Notes under the pieces: model-generated
Seen by the model: the letters and a program-made list of their open reading frames with translations, nothing else
Databases searched by the model: none
What the model was told of the DNA's origin: nothing
Made by a program: the position numbers and the translations under genes
Part shown: one piece after another, positions 50,690 through 60,543 of the stretch
Position numbering within the stretch: position 1 is the stretch's first letter
How the letters are laid out: each line of letters opens with the position of its first letter
NCBI RefSeq assembly: GCF_024496085.1
Contig: NZ_CP101751.1
Coordinates: 3,596,001 to 3,660,000 of the forward strand
Length of the DNA stretch: 64,000 bases
From: Flavobacterium cerinum
GTDB lineage: Bacteria; Bacteroidota; Bacteroidia; Flavobacteriales; Flavobacteriaceae
Direction of reading: 5' to 3'

Positions 50690-53600
50690 TTATGGGCGAT
50701 AGTTGTACATATGTTCAGTAAGTGCATTGCCATCATTATCTTTTACCTTTATTAATCGGTTGTAACTATCATATTCAAATGTGGTCTTCTCTCCTTTCGG
50801 ATCGGTAGTTGATTTCATTCCTACCATCGGTTCAAATTCCAATGTGGTAGTATTGGCAGTCGGTAAACTGTTTCGCAATCCGTTTATTTGCGAAAGATTA
50901 CTTTCGTTAAGATTTTGTACACCATTGATTCCGATACCTAATGTGGCTCCAATCTGCATAATGGTTGCATTTTCAATTTTTGCAATCGGAAGACTCTTAT
51001 TGTAGCCCCAGATAAAGGATACCGGTGCGCCTCCTTCTGTACGGTATTCCTGAATATTTCCACTATTATCATAGTCAAAAGAAATTTTCGATTCTAAAAG
51101 ATCGTCACTACCTGCATAGATCACACTCGGAAGCAAAAAAGAATTACCGGTAAACATTTCAAATTCGGTCATCTTGGTATAAATACGATCATTACCGCGA
51201 TATTGTTCTGTTTTGAGTTTCGTCCCGGTCATATATCTTGCTACTAAAGCCGTTGAATTCGGTTCACCGGCAACTTCGGCATCCTGAGGGTAATAATGTT
51301 TGGTGGTCATGGTTTCCCCTGCTGATACTGTTGTTACTTCTTCCGACAATAATGTGTGTTGCGCGTTGTTGTACTTAAAGTTTTTGGTCATCACAGATGT
51401 TCCTGAGAGATTATCGGTTCCGTCATAAAAAAAGCTCTTTTCTTCCAAAGATTTTAAATACGACCAATTAGGACGAATATAAGTTCCCATTACATCAACA
51501 TTTTCAATACTATTTAGCTGTCCGGTCTGATAACATACGAGACCAAAAGCGATACGAACCGGGTAACTGTAAATTCCGGTACTGATTCTTGTATCCAGAA
51601 AATAATCAAAAGTGTTTTCTTTTACGGGTAAAAGGTTTCCGGCAATTCCTTTTTTGTAAATAATTGTCTTTTTCTCCTGACCGTGATCCCAGCCGGAATT
51701 GGTTCTGGATCCATTGTTAAAGTCGGTATTATTAACAACCTGACCCGGTAAATCGAAATTGACGGTATACTGATGCTCTTCGGCTCCGTTTTTAAAATTA
51801 TCATCACCATAGCTTACGGTAACATTTTGGTAAAAGAGGTTATTTCCTTTTTCAAAAATCGGAATAATACTACTTGATGAGATGACCCGTAAAGCAATAT
51901 CGCGATAATCACAAGCAGCGCCTCCGCCACCTGATCCCGGAGCTCCCGGATTTGGCGTACATACCTCTCTTTTAATCACTTTATCTGAATAATACGGAAG
52001 GCCGGATGCTATTCCGGATGATTTGTTCAGATCGGACGGAGCGTTATAATAATAGCGTTTATAAATTGCTATATTACTATTATCCGTATCCTTAATACTT
52101 TTTACCCGGCTTCCGCCTGTATCCTGATCCACGTAAACCGTTTGTTGTTGTGTATCCGACCATGTGATTGTACAACTACCGGTTGTACAACGATAGTTAC
52201 CTGTAAAACTGATACGATAGGTTTTTCCGGGAACTGCCGAAAAATAAAAACCAGTATATAGCGAATTGGCCGAGAATTGCGCGCTGGTTCCGTAATATTG
52301 ATAACCGCCTTGTGTAGGTACCTGTAACGGAACAAGTTGATTATCCTCTATACTGCGAACCGAAAGCGTAGTCGCATGATGAAATCCCGTGTCCATACCC
52401 GGATCACATTCCGAAATATTAAAACCTCCATGGCCTCCGATCGAAACCATTTGGCTAAAGCCAACAGTTATATCCTTGGTATTATTCGTTGCATAACCCG
52501 GTAAAGCTCCCTGAGGTCCGTTATTGATATACATCGCATGCGAGACCACATTCGCCGGAATTACTTTCGGCCCTAAAAGCCTATTGGCTTCATATTCAAT
52601 CTCCGAACAACCTTTAGTCGGATAACATATTTTGTTCAATAATCCGGATCGCCCATATACAAAATTAGGATCACGATTTGCCGCTGTAAAATTGACTCCT
52701 TCCAATCCCGGAACTCTCGCTATTAAACTTTGATTTCCGGCGCCGTTGTAATAGCCCCAATGATCCTGTGCCATACTAAGTCGCAACGGTAAATATTCCG
52801 GGGTCATATAGCTGAAAGTATGCTTTTTGCCCGGATCTTTAAAAGTGATCTGATTTAGAAAAGTTCGTTTGTTTGGTGTTTGAATATAACCGAATGTCAG
52901 TTCTTCAATAATAGCTGAAGCAGCATTCCGTTGTGTTATTTTTTGAAGTTTATTATTGCCGTATTGCATTTCCGGGTCATTTCCCGCTTCGTAAGTAAAC
53001 ACCAACTGCCCGTCTAAACTATTATTGGAATAGATCCGTTTTAGCCGTTTCCCGTTGATTGTCATCAGGTGATTTACAGGCGTACTTAGAAAAGGGCCGT
53101 AACTATACAAGGATGAATTACAACTGGCCTGATAATAGGGATTGGAAATCGTAAGTGATTGTGATTGAGAAGCCGTATAACGATAGCTATGCTCTTCATA
53201 TTCAAAATTTACCTGATCGCCTAAAGGATGTATAATTTTGTTCAGATACCAAACCGTAGTATAGGTTTGCGGTATACTATGTCCGGCTCCCTGTGAACGG
53301 AAAGTTGTAGATTCCGTTTCCTCAAAATAATATTTAACACCGTCATTAGTAGTAACGATAAAATTCAAGACCGTACCGTTCTGGATTTTATCAATCTTAA
53401 CCGTCTGATTTTCTACTTTCAGCGGATTTCCGTTACGATCCAGTACAAATTTTCCTGAAATTCCATTAAAATTGAACGAAAAGATATCCACTTCCGAATC
53501 CACTGCGCTGTTGTTTCCAATCTCATATATATAATTGATTGCAGCGGTTGAAAAAGTTCCTCCGATAAGATCATTATCAGGTGGAGTAAGTTGTGAAGTA

Positions 53601-53968
53601 GCCGCCTTCTCATCAGCGACATCATTAGCTGTTCGGGTCATAACACCTCCGGCATTTACATTCCATCCCAAACCGACTTTAGAAGCAATGTCATCAACAC
53701 GAATGCCGTTGGAACCGTAGAATATATTGATAGGGACTGTGATATTCCTGTTTTTGAATGTTAGTAACGGAACTTCGATGTTGGGTGCGCCTGTTACCAT
53801 TCCTACCGGTACATTTCCGTAATTACCGAGCGCATAAGCTGTAGGTGAAGGCGGAACAATATTCGGAAGATAACTGCTGGCATCATCCTGAGCGGCTACG
53901 TAGGTTGTATTCCATAGCAAAAACCAAAAAAATAATGCTGATCGCAAATAGGTAGTACTGTTTTTCAT
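50690..53968 (-). CDS. SpvB/TcB-like RHS protein (1092 aa)
   Basis: A signal peptide (ending YVAAQ) is followed by the N-terminal region LPNIVPPSPTAYALGNYG with GLGWNVNAGGVMTR near residue 100. That pattern is typical of SpvB/TcdB-related proteins. Long beta-rich segments follow, then RHS/YD repeats to the end (YDSYNRLIKVKDNDGN). In TcB-TcC systems two such proteins build a shell that encloses the toxin. It lies 10 bp upstream of the DUF6443 protein, which may supply the second half of the shell and the toxin. Confidence 0.85.
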   Translation of the reverse strand: MKNSTTYLRSALFFWFLLWNTTYVAAQDDASSYLPNIVPPSPTAYALGNYGNVPVGMVTGAPNIEVPLLTFKNRNITVPINIFYGSNGIRVDDIASKVGLGWNVNAGGVMTRTANDVADEKAATSQLTPPDNDLIGGTFSTAAINYIYEIGNNSAVDSEVDIFSFNFNGISGKFVLDRNGNPLKVENQTVKIDKIQNGTVLNFIVTTNDGVKYYFEETESTTFRSQGAGHSIPQTYTTVWYLNKIIHPLGDQVNFEYEEHSYRYTASQSQSLTISNPYYQASCNSSLYSYGPFLSTPVNHLMTINGKRLKRIYSNNSLDGQLVFTYEAGNDPEMQYGNNKLQKITQRNAASAIIEELTFGYIQTPNKRTFLNQITFKDPGKKHTFSYMTPEYLPLRLSMAQDHWGYYNGAGNQSLIARVPGLEGVNFTAANRDPNFVYGRSGLLNKICYPTKGCSEIEYEANRLLGPKVIPANVVSHAMYINNGPQGALPGYATNNTKDITVGFSQMVSIGGHGGFNISECDPGMDTGFHHATTLSVRSIEDNQLVPLQVPTQGGYQYYGTSAQFSANSLYTGFYFSAVPGKTYRISFTGNYRCTTGSCTITWSDTQQQTVYVDQDTGGSRVKSIKDTDNSNIAIYKRYYYNAPSDLNKSSGIASGLPYYSDKVIKREVCTPNPGAPGSGGGGAACDYRDIALRVISSSSIIPIFEKGNNLFYQNVTVSYGDDNFKNGAEEHQYTVNFDLPGQVVNNTDFNNGSRTNSGWDHGQEKKTIIYKKGIAGNLLPVKENTFDYFLDTRISTGIYSYPVRIAFGLVCYQTGQLNSIENVDVMGTYIRPNWSYLKSLEEKSFFYDGTDNLSGTSVMTKNFKYNNAQHTLLSEEVTTVSAGETMTTKHYYPQDAEVAGEPNSTALVARYMTGTKLKTEQYRGNDRIYTKMTEFEMFTGNSFLLPSVIYAGSDDLLESKISFDYDNSGNIQEYRTEGGAPVSFIWGYNKSLPIAKIENATIMQIGATLGIGINGVQNLNESNLSQINGLRNSLPTANTTTLEFEPMVGMKSTTDPKGEKTTFEYDSYNRLIKVKDNDGNALTEHMYNYRP

Positions 53969-53979
53969 GTATTTTTTTC

Positions 53980-55578
53980 TTATTTAGGTTGGATGCCTTT
54001 AATGACTTTTACCGAGTTGTTTTGTACGTTGGTTCGGATTTCTACGATGTAGATCCCTTCCGGATACGTACTTAAATCAACCGGTACGGTACGACTGTCG
54101 ATTGTGAATTGTTGGAGTTGTCTTCCGGATAAATCGAATACTGATGCAGTTCCGGTTTGAAAGTCATAGCCCACAATGATGTTGGTAAATTGCTGCGCCG
54201 GATTCGGTAAGGCTTCGATCGCCGGTTTGTCCGGTTCTTTCTTGTAACGATCTTTGAGTTTTACCACCCAGAAATCACTACCGCCATGACTACCGTTTTT
54301 ATCACGGGATGCAGTACCTTTAGAGGTACCGGCCAACAGATAACCGCCGTCACGTGTTTCAACTAATCGGGATAAAATGTCTTCTCCGTCACTACCTACG
54401 GTTTTGCTCCACAATTCTTCACCTTTATCATTGATCTTTAAAGCGATATAATCGTTGATGTCCTTTTTGTCTTTCTTTCCGTCACCCACTTCTGTAGCAG
54501 CATGACCGCCGATTAAAAAGGTATGATCGGGATTCTCAATAATGGAAGTTAGTAAATCCGTTTTACCGTAGTTGTAGGTTTCCTGCCAGATCGTTTGTCC
54601 GTCCTGGTCCAAACGCACCAACCAGAAATCCGTTCCTTTACCGTTAGCCCTGCTTTTATCGCGTGAGGGATTCGAATTGGAACTTCCGCCCAATAAATAA
54701 CCGCCGGTCTGACATTGGATGAGTGCCGTCAGGTTATCATCCCCGTCACCGCCTAATGTACGTTGCCATTCGACAAGACCGTTTTTATCGGTTTTCAGGA
54801 TCCAGTAATCACCGGCACCGATGTTATCGCTTTGTTTGTTACCCGAAGCCGGAGAATTGGAATAGCCACCGATAATATAACCGCCATCCGGGGTTTGTTC
54901 GATGGTTTTCAATTGATCCAGGTGTTTACCGCCATAGGTTTTTTGCCATTCGATGGTACCTTCGGCATTTAATTTAACAACCCAATAGTCCAGATTGCCA
55001 TAATGGTCTTCGGTTTTATCTCCGGATTTACCCGAAGCGGAGGAGCCGCCAATAATATAACCACCGTCTTTGGTACGACGGATACAAGCGAGTTGTTCCT
55101 GTCCGCTACCGCCAATAGTGCGTTGCCATTGTTCGCTTCCTTTTGCATCGAGCTTGATGATCCAGAAATCGTCTTGTCCACGGGATTTATCTTTTTTACC
55201 GGCTCCTTCTGTCGATTGGGAGATTCCGGCCAGAATAAAACCGCCATCGGAAGTTAATTGGACGCTTTGCAAGAAATCCATACCGGAACCGCCGAAGCTT
55301 TTTTGCCATTCGGGCGATCCGTGTTCATCCATCTTCCAAAGCCAGTAATCGAAATTACCGCTGGAAGCCATTTCTTTGTTTCCGTTTTTGTCGGATAAGG
55401 AACTGCCGGCTAAGAGGAACCCATAGTCGGGTGTAGGCAGTACGTCTGCGAGGAACTCGGCATGCTTACCTCCATACGATTTTTCCCATAGGATATCCTG
55501 CGCCTGGGATACCATCGGAAAAAGGCATGGCAATAGTAGTGCCGAAATCCTAACTTTAGTGGAGGTACGATTTGTCAT
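53980..55578 (-). CDS. T9SS-sorted beta-propeller-like surface protein (532 aa)
   Basis: A signal peptide ending SQAQ precedes about seven repeats of the form FGGSG...DGGYIIGGSS...DYWVVKLN (residues 25-430), a propeller- or solenoid-like array. The last 80 residues are a T9SS type A sorting domain (ALPNPAQQFTNIIVG, then YPEGIYIVEI). It should be exported by the type IX system and attached at the surface. It starts the operon that contains the two RHS proteins, 11 bp before the SpvB/TcB-like gene, so it may help display or deliver them. Confidence 0.85.
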   Translation of the reverse strand: MTNRTSTKVRISALLLPCLFPMVSQAQDILWEKSYGGKHAEFLADVLPTPDYGFLLAGSSLSDKNGNKEMASSGNFDYWLWKMDEHGSPEWQKSFGGSGMDFLQSVQLTSDGGFILAGISQSTEGAGKKDKSRGQDDFWIIKLDAKGSEQWQRTIGGSGQEQLACIRRTKDGGYIIGGSSASGKSGDKTEDHYGNLDYWVVKLNAEGTIEWQKTYGGKHLDQLKTIEQTPDGGYIIGGYSNSPASGNKQSDNIGAGDYWILKTDKNGLVEWQRTLGGDGDDNLTALIQCQTGGYLLGGSSNSNPSRDKSRANGKGTDFWLVRLDQDGQTIWQETYNYGKTDLLTSIIENPDHTFLIGGHAATEVGDGKKDKKDINDYIALKINDKGEELWSKTVGSDGEDILSRLVETRDGGYLLAGTSKGTASRDKNGSHGGSDFWVVKLKDRYKKEPDKPAIEALPNPAQQFTNIIVGYDFQTGTASVFDLSGRQLQQFTIDSRTVPVDLSTYPEGIYIVEIRTNVQNNSVKVIKGIQPK

Positions 55579-55659
55579 TTTTCTGTGAATAAATAGTTAT
55601 AGTTTTAATGAGGAGGAACTTAAATTTAATTATAAAAATGGTATAAACTAATACTTATT

Positions 55660-55694
55660 TATACACAACAGGTTTTAAAAACCTGTTGTGTATA
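55660..55694. terminator. Long perfect palindrome terminator
   Basis: Seventeen-base arms (TATACACAACAGGTTTT and its complement) flank a single A, at the end of the ABC-F gene. It is 17 bp past the stop at 55712. The arms include T-rich ends on both strands. Confidence 0.75.
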
Positions 55695-55711
55695 ATAACG
55701 AACTTGACCTA

Positions 55712-57298
55712 CTATAAGTCAATCGTCTTATCAACGTTGATTTGTTTCAGGAAATACATATCATGTGAAACAACAATTAAAGTACCCTGATATTCCGTAA
55801 TCGAAGCCATTAGAATTTCAATATTCTGAATATCCAGATTATTAGTCGGTTCATCCAGTATAATACAATCCGGCGACTGATTACCGATGGTGAGTCCGCA
55901 GAGTAATAATCGCATTCGCTCTCCACCGCTTAACGATTTACAGGATTTTTGCCAATCTTCACGAGTAAACAAAAACCGGTTTAATCGCATTTTGATCTCG
56001 TGTTCCGGTAAAGCTGCTGTATTGAATTCTTGTGCCTGCTCATATACCGTGATCGTATTATCGATCAGCGAATAATCCTGATCAATATAAATTAGTTTTC
56101 CTTCCGTACGTTGGATCATTCCTTTTTCCGGTTGTATATTTCCCAGAATACAATTTATCAATGTTGTCTTTCCGGAACCGTTTGCTCCTTTTATCACAAC
56201 TCGATCACCACTGACAATTTCAAACTTGATATTCTGTTTCCAAAGCCATTTTTGATCATATCGGTGATTCAATCCTTCTGTTTTAAATTGCAATTTTCCT
56301 TTATGTAATCCGGGCGTTCCAAAACCGATTTTCATTTTATCGATGTCCGGTAATGTCGTCCGTAAATCCTGTAATTCTTTTGCTATTCCGCCAATTTTCT
56401 CAGCATGTATACTTTTTAGTTTCGATGTACTGTTTTCGGCCTTATTACGCATTGTATTCAGCATGATTCGGGCAACTCCTGACTTTTCCTGTTTTCCTTT
56501 TCCCCGCGCATCCAGTTTTTGTTGTCGCTCGAGGGTTTCCCTTTCTTTTTCCTTTGCTTTCCGCAGTGCTTTTTCTTTGCTTTGAATATCCTGATGCAAC
56601 GCATTGTTTTCGATCTGTTTCTGAGCAGCATAAAAATCATAATTTCCGCCATATACCCGAATACTCGCAGCTGTTAAAACGGCAGTCGTATCAAGCAGGT
56701 TGAGCAGCGTCCGATCATGACTTATTACAATCATCGTTAAGGTTGATGACTTGATAAAATCATACAATAACTGTCGGCTTTCATAATCCAGATGATTACT
56801 GGGTTCATCCAGTAAAACCAATTCCGGCTGATGGATCGTAATTCCCGCCAAAAAAACTTTTATTTTTTGTCCGCCACTCAGACTTTCCATCAATTGCTCC
56901 GGATTAATATCCTCCAGTTTCCAGTAAGTTAACGCTTCCCGGCAACGGTCCTCTATAGTCCAATCGTCGTTAAGTTGCGTAAAGTTATCTTCATCTACAT
57001 TACCGGATAAAATTTCGGACAGCGCTCGCAATTTACGATCAATCCCCAATGCTTCTGCAACGGTAAGCTGATTGTATTGTCCGAATATTTGCGGAATATA
57101 ATACGGTTCAGTATCCACAATACACTGACCTCCGGATGGTTGTAGCGCTCCGGTTATGATTCGGAATAAAGTCGATTTCCCGACACCGTTATTTCCGATT
57201 AAAGCTATTTTTTCATGGTTGTTCACTACCCAATTCAGGTCGTCAAACAAAAGCTCCCTATTGGGATGCATATAGGATAGTTGCTGTAAAATCAACAT
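55712..57298 (-). CDS. ABC-F family ATPase (ribosome-protection/translation factor type)
   Basis: The 528-residue protein has two ATP-binding cassettes with no membrane domain. The first shows Walker A GNNGVGKST near 36, signature LSGGQ and Walker B LVLLDEPSNHLD. The second shows GANGSGKTT, LSGGER and CIILDEPTNNLD. A long charged helical linker (KEKALRKAKEKERETLERQQK region, about 235-310) lies between them and is the part that reaches into the ribosome in ABC-F proteins. It may be a translation factor or give antibiotic tolerance; the sequence alone cannot decide. It has a leader of about 105 nt with a possible regulatory hairpin. Confidence 0.92.
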   Translation of the reverse strand: MLILQQLSYMHPNRELLFDDLNWVVNNHEKIALIGNNGVGKSTLFRIITGALQPSGGQCIVDTEPYYIPQIFGQYNQLTVAEALGIDRKLRALSEILSGNVDEDNFTQLNDDWTIEDRCREALTYWKLEDINPEQLMESLSGGQKIKVFLAGITIHQPELVLLDEPSNHLDYESRQLLYDFIKSSTLTMIVISHDRTLLNLLDTTAVLTAASIRVYGGNYDFYAAQKQIENNALHQDIQSKEKALRKAKEKERETLERQQKLDARGKGKQEKSGVARIMLNTMRNKAENSTSKLKSIHAEKIGGIAKELQDLRTTLPDIDKMKIGFGTPGLHKGKLQFKTEGLNHRYDQKWLWKQNIKFEIVSGDRVVIKGANGSGKTTLINCILGNIQPEKGMIQRTEGKLIYIDQDYSLIDNTITVYEQAQEFNTAALPEHEIKMRLNRFLFTREDWQKSCKSLSGGERMRLLLCGLTIGNQSPDCIILDEPTNNLDIQNIEILMASITEYQGTLIVVSHDMYFLKQINVDKTIDL

Positions 57299-57304
57299 AA
57301 TTTC

Positions 57305-57417
57305 TTTCTTTAGAAGTAAAACAAAACACCTGAAGTATCGTTTATGAAACTTCGGTTTTTATTGCCTGAAAGAAATTATTTTCACATAGTGGATTCAAAT
57401 TGTATTCGGCAAATATA
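57305..57417 (-). promoter_or_regulatory. ABC-F leader with -7 element, minimal ORF and hairpin
   Basis: On the minus strand TATATTTG (plus 57410-57417) is an exact -7 element. The following transcript contains a start-stop pair ATGTGA (plus about 57383-57388) and a stem GAAGT...ACTTC near 57331-57354. Resistance-type ABC-F genes often carry such attenuating leaders, so this could be a drug- or stall-sensitive leader. No -33 TTG was found. Confidence 0.35.
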
Positions 57418-57470
57418 GTATTTTTCTTTTAATTGTCTTTTTTATTGTGCTTTAGTCACTTTTTATTCCA

Positions 57471-57506
57471 AAAACAGGCTGATATTGTACAATATCAGCC
57501 TGTTTT
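57471..57506. terminator. Very strong bidirectional terminator
   Basis: A perfect 17-bp stem (AAAACAGGCTGATATTG and complement) with a TA centre lies 23 bp past the alcohol dehydrogenase stop. T-rich DNA is present on both sides. Confidence 0.85.
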
Positions 57507-57528
57507 TTATTTTTGTTAAAACGGAATT

Positions 57529-58554
57529 TTAAGGTACCAATACGGCACGTCCTTTTATTTTTCCGTTTCTCAGTTTATCGTAGACTTCTACCGCATCATC
57601 CAGTCGGTATTTTTCAACTTCAATATGGATTTTCTTCTGACGGGCTAATCCGATCACTTCCATTAATTCGGTTCTGGATCCCCAATACGGATTGGTCATA
57701 CTAACACCAAAGGGCAAACCGTTCATATTGTATTCGTATTTTCCGCCTCCTAATCCGACAATTGTCAAATCGCCGTCCAATCCGACAATTTTGGTTCCGA
57801 GATCAATCGTAGAAGATGCGCCGACAAAGTCAATGACCACTTTTGCTTTTTTGATACCGGTGATTTTTCGGATTTGTTCATCGGCATCTTTATCCATTGA
57901 ATTAACGGTAAATGCAGCTCCGAGTTTTTTAGCAAATTCCATACGTTCCGGAGTAATATCACAAGCAATAATGGTGGCTCCGCTCATTTCAGACAAAATC
58001 TGTAAAGCCACATGTCCTAATCCTCCTACTCCAATCACCACTACAAACTCATCCGGCATTAATTTATGAAGTGAGCGCTTTATAGCCGAATAAGGCGTTA
58101 AAGCCGCATCGGTTAGCGGTGCTGCAATTATCGGATCCAGATCATGAATCGGAACCAGTAAACGGGAAGACGGAACCAACATATAATCGGCCATACCGCC
58201 GTTTAATCCTAATCCGCCGCCAAATGCCTGTTCCGACTGATGATCACAGTAATTTTCCTGTGAATGCTGACAAGGTTTACAATGTCCGCATCCCCACGGT
58301 CCGTATACCAAAACAGCATCTCCTTTTTTAAATCCTTTTACATCCTGGCCCATTTCTTCCACCCAACCGGCATTTTCATGACCTAATGTAAAAGTTACTC
58401 CGGAAACGATTCCTTCATCAATAATATGTAAATCGGAATGACAAACACCGGCACCTCCGATTTTTAACAATACTTCATCTCCCGACGGAACCGGCTTCTC
58501 CATATCGTTTACTATCCTGACATCTTTATGTCCAAAATATCGTACTGCTTTCAT
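57529..58554 (-). CDS. Zinc-dependent NAD(P) alcohol dehydrogenase
   Basis: The 341-residue protein is a medium-chain dehydrogenase. The catalytic zinc region is GAGVCHSDLH (Cys and His near 37-42) with GHENAGWVEE. The structural zinc loop is CGHCKPCQHSQENYC (about 90-104). The Rossmann loop is GVGGLGHVALQIL near 175. It probably oxidises alcohols or reduces aldehydes. It is monocistronic with strong terminators on its 3' side. Confidence 0.92.
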   Translation of the reverse strand: MKAVRYFGHKDVRIVNDMEKPVPSGDEVLLKIGGAGVCHSDLHIIDEGIVSGVTFTLGHENAGWVEEMGQDVKGFKKGDAVLVYGPWGCGHCKPCQHSQENYCDHQSEQAFGGGLGLNGGMADYMLVPSSRLLVPIHDLDPIIAAPLTDAALTPYSAIKRSLHKLMPDEFVVVIGVGGLGHVALQILSEMSGATIIACDITPERMEFAKKLGAAFTVNSMDKDADEQIRKITGIKKAKVVIDFVGASSTIDLGTKIVGLDGDLTIVGLGGGKYEYNMNGLPFGVSMTNPYWGSRTELMEVIGLARQKKIHIEVEKYRLDDAVEVYDKLRNGKIKGRAVLVP

Positions 58555-58734
58555 AGATTACTTTTTTAAGGTTATATCCTATAAATTTAAGCATATCTGA
58601 TTTAAAAATTGATTATATAACCGTTAAATCCTTTCCGCGGGAAATAAATAATTCTATTTTCAATTCATCATAAAGCACGGATTATCAATAGTAAGAAAAA
58701 ACAAAAATCAAATCTTTATCTTTCAGGCATAAAA

Positions 58735-58761
58735 AAAGACGCCCCATTTCCGGTCGTCTTT
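58735..58761 (-). terminator. Terminator of the GNAT gene
   Basis: Arms AAAGACG (58735-58741) and CGTCTTT (58755-58761) flank a 13-nt loop 22 bp past the stop. On the minus strand a TTTTTT tract follows. Confidence 0.7.
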
Positions 58762-58783
58762 CGCACTTGTAATTTGTGAAATA

Positions 58784-59329
58784 TTATATCTTTTTATTTG
58801 CCTCTTCCCAATCCTTTTTTTCTATTCGGTAAACAAAATTCAGTTTTGGTGCTTCACCATGATAAGCAACATTCTCCTCGCTCACTTTAACTGCTCCTAA
58901 ACGGGATATAGCAATTTGCGAACGAAAATTTGTAGCTCCGATATGAAAGTAAACGGCATCAACAAACTGAAAAGCATAGTCCATCATCAGCTTTTTTACC
59001 GATGGATTAATCCCGGTTCCCCAGAATTTCACCGCATAAAACGTATAACCGATTAAAATACTGTTTTCGTTTTCATTATAATCGTAAAAACGGGTACAAC
59101 CGGCTATTTCTCCGGTAGCTTTATCGACAATGCGATAGGCTCCTTTACTCAGCATCGCTCCCTCAAAAAAAGTACGGAATACTTCTTTTTTCCAACGGTC
59201 TTTATTGGGATGCTGTTCCCAGACTTTCGGATCGGAAGCCAGGTTATATAAAGTTTCAAAATCGGATTCCTGTAGCGGATGTAAACTGATTTTATCGTTT
59301 TCTAACGGAGTTTGAATGGAAAATGACAT
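58784..59329 (-). CDS. GNAT-family N-acetyltransferase
   Basis: The 181-residue protein has the GNAT fold of the RimJ/RimL type: LHPLQESDFETLYNLA at the start, GTGINPSVKKLMMDYAF (acetyl-CoA loop, residues about 112-128), then GATNFRSQIAISRLGAVK. Such enzymes acetylate protein N-termini or small amines, and the substrate is unknown. It is monocistronic. Confidence 0.9.
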   Translation of the reverse strand: MSFSIQTPLENDKISLHPLQESDFETLYNLASDPKVWEQHPNKDRWKKEVFRTFFEGAMLSKGAYRIVDKATGEIAGCTRFYDYNENENSILIGYTFYAVKFWGTGINPSVKKLMMDYAFQFVDAVYFHIGATNFRSQIAISRLGAVKVSEENVAYHGEAPKLNFVYRIEKKDWEEANKKI

Positions 59330-59438
59330 TGTTTTATTTTTTATGATATAAAATTATCGCAAAAAAGGACTACCCATCTAGTCCAATACTAAAAAAACAA
59401 CTAGTCCAATATTACAACCGACTTTATACTGTCTTTTA

Positions 59439-60050
59439 TTATTGTATCTGCTTTTCTTCAATAGTAATCCCATTAAGGACATTTTTAAATGCAACGGCAG
59501 CATTATGTACCTGAACTGTCCAATCATCCGCAGCTGCTCCGTCAGCACCGTCAGAAATATATTTAAGGCAGAGAAACGGAATATTTTCCTGTTTTGCAAT
59601 TAAAGCAATCGCATACGCTTCCATATCAACTACCGTGTAATCAGTAGCGGTGTGATTGGTTTCGAAATTATCACCGGTACCGCAAATTCCTTCTTCTAAA
59701 CCAGGCACGGAAAGTCCATAAGACAATACGATTTCTTCATTGGAAAGCGGCGTTTGATACAATTCGAATCCCAAACCTCTTACATCCATATCCCGCTGTA
59801 TAAAACGAGTACAACATATCACCGATCCTTTTTTAAAAGTGGTACTTCCGGCAGATCCGAGGTTAATAATCAATCCCGGTCGGTTAGTCTGTATCGCTTT
59901 AGTCAGATGATAGGCCGTATTGACTTTTCCGATCCCTACAAAAAGCGTATTTTCATTTTGAAATTCTTCACCTGCTTCGGAATTTAACGCAAACACATAT
60001 AACGGATTCTCATTGATTAATTCCTGTAATTTTTTCTGTTCCGGGTTCAT
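59439..60050 (-). CDS. Nucleosidase of the phosphorylase/MTAN superfamily
   Basis: The 203-residue protein has the nucleoside phosphorylase-like fold: NTLFVGIGKVNTAY, GLIINLGSAGSTTFKKG (the glycine-rich strand near 75-91), a CGTGDNF loop, and TVVDMEAYAIA near 139, where Met-Glu binds the ribose. LKYISDGADGAAADDW with its Asp is the likely acid catalyst. It resembles 5'-methylthioadenosine/S-adenosylhomocysteine nucleosidases but is shorter at the N-terminus. Substrate preference is uncertain. Confidence 0.85.
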   Translation of the reverse strand: MNPEQKKLQELINENPLYVFALNSEAGEEFQNENTLFVGIGKVNTAYHLTKAIQTNRPGLIINLGSAGSTTFKKGSVICCTRFIQRDMDVRGLGFELYQTPLSNEEIVLSYGLSVPGLEEGICGTGDNFETNHTATDYTVVDMEAYAIALIAKQENIPFLCLKYISDGADGAAADDWTVQVHNAAVAFKNVLNGITIEEKQIQ

Positions 60051-60163
60051 TTTTTAAAATTTAAGCCGAAATACGGCAAGGGATTAGTATTAGATGGTTT
60101 CAGAAGTATTTGATCTGACAAAGATACATAAACCGGTTCCTTTATTCTGAAGCGGTCATAAAA

Positions 60164-60191
60164 AATGCCACTCAGTTAAACCGGTGGCATT
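60164..60191 (-). terminator. Terminator of the histone H1-like gene
   Basis: Arms AATGCCAC (60164-60171) and GTGGCATT (60184-60191) flank a 12-nt loop. On the minus strand the stem is followed by TTTTTATGACC. Confidence 0.7.
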
Positions 60192-60242
60192 CGATAGGGT
60201 TGCAATCGGCGGTATTTACAGTAAATACCTGACTTTCGCTAA

Positions 60243-60419
60243 TTATTTTTTAGACTCCTCTACAGATACTTTTCTGAATTCTTTTAATAACTTGCTTAGT
60301 TCTAAAGCAGATTTACGTGCTCTTGTTCCGGCAGCTTTATTTCCTTTTTCAACTTGTAAGTCTGACTCGGCTTTGAATGCATCGATTTCGGCGTTGATCT
60401 TGGTTAATAAGTCTCTCAT
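60243..60419 (-). CDS. Histone H1-like DNA-binding protein (58 aa)
   Basis: The frame from ATG 60419 to TAA 60243 encodes MRDLLTKINAEIDAFKAES, followed by a GNKAAGTRARKSALELS region and a helical LLKEFRKVSVEESKK tail. This is the short Hc1-like histone H1 family common in Bacteroidota. It is rich in Lys and Arg with acidic N-terminal helices, consistent with nucleoid binding. It is monocistronic with a terminator and is near-universal in this phylum. Confidence 0.85.
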   Translation of the reverse strand: MRDLLTKINAEIDAFKAESDLQVEKGNKAAGTRARKSALELSKLLKEFRKVSVEESKK

Positions 60420-60543
60420 AATATTATATATATTAAAAATTAAAAAAACAAAAATAGTATTTTCGGGTTAGGAAAAAGCTTCCGGAAGGCTTATTTTTAC
60501 AATTAAACCCGGTAAAAATCATTAGCCTTTAAAAATCAATCCA

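Noticed and set aside
60475..60500. Terminator after the thioredoxin-reductase-like gene
   Set aside because: AAGCTTCCGGAAGGCTT is only partly self-complementary and needs a bulge; the evidence was too weak to list it.
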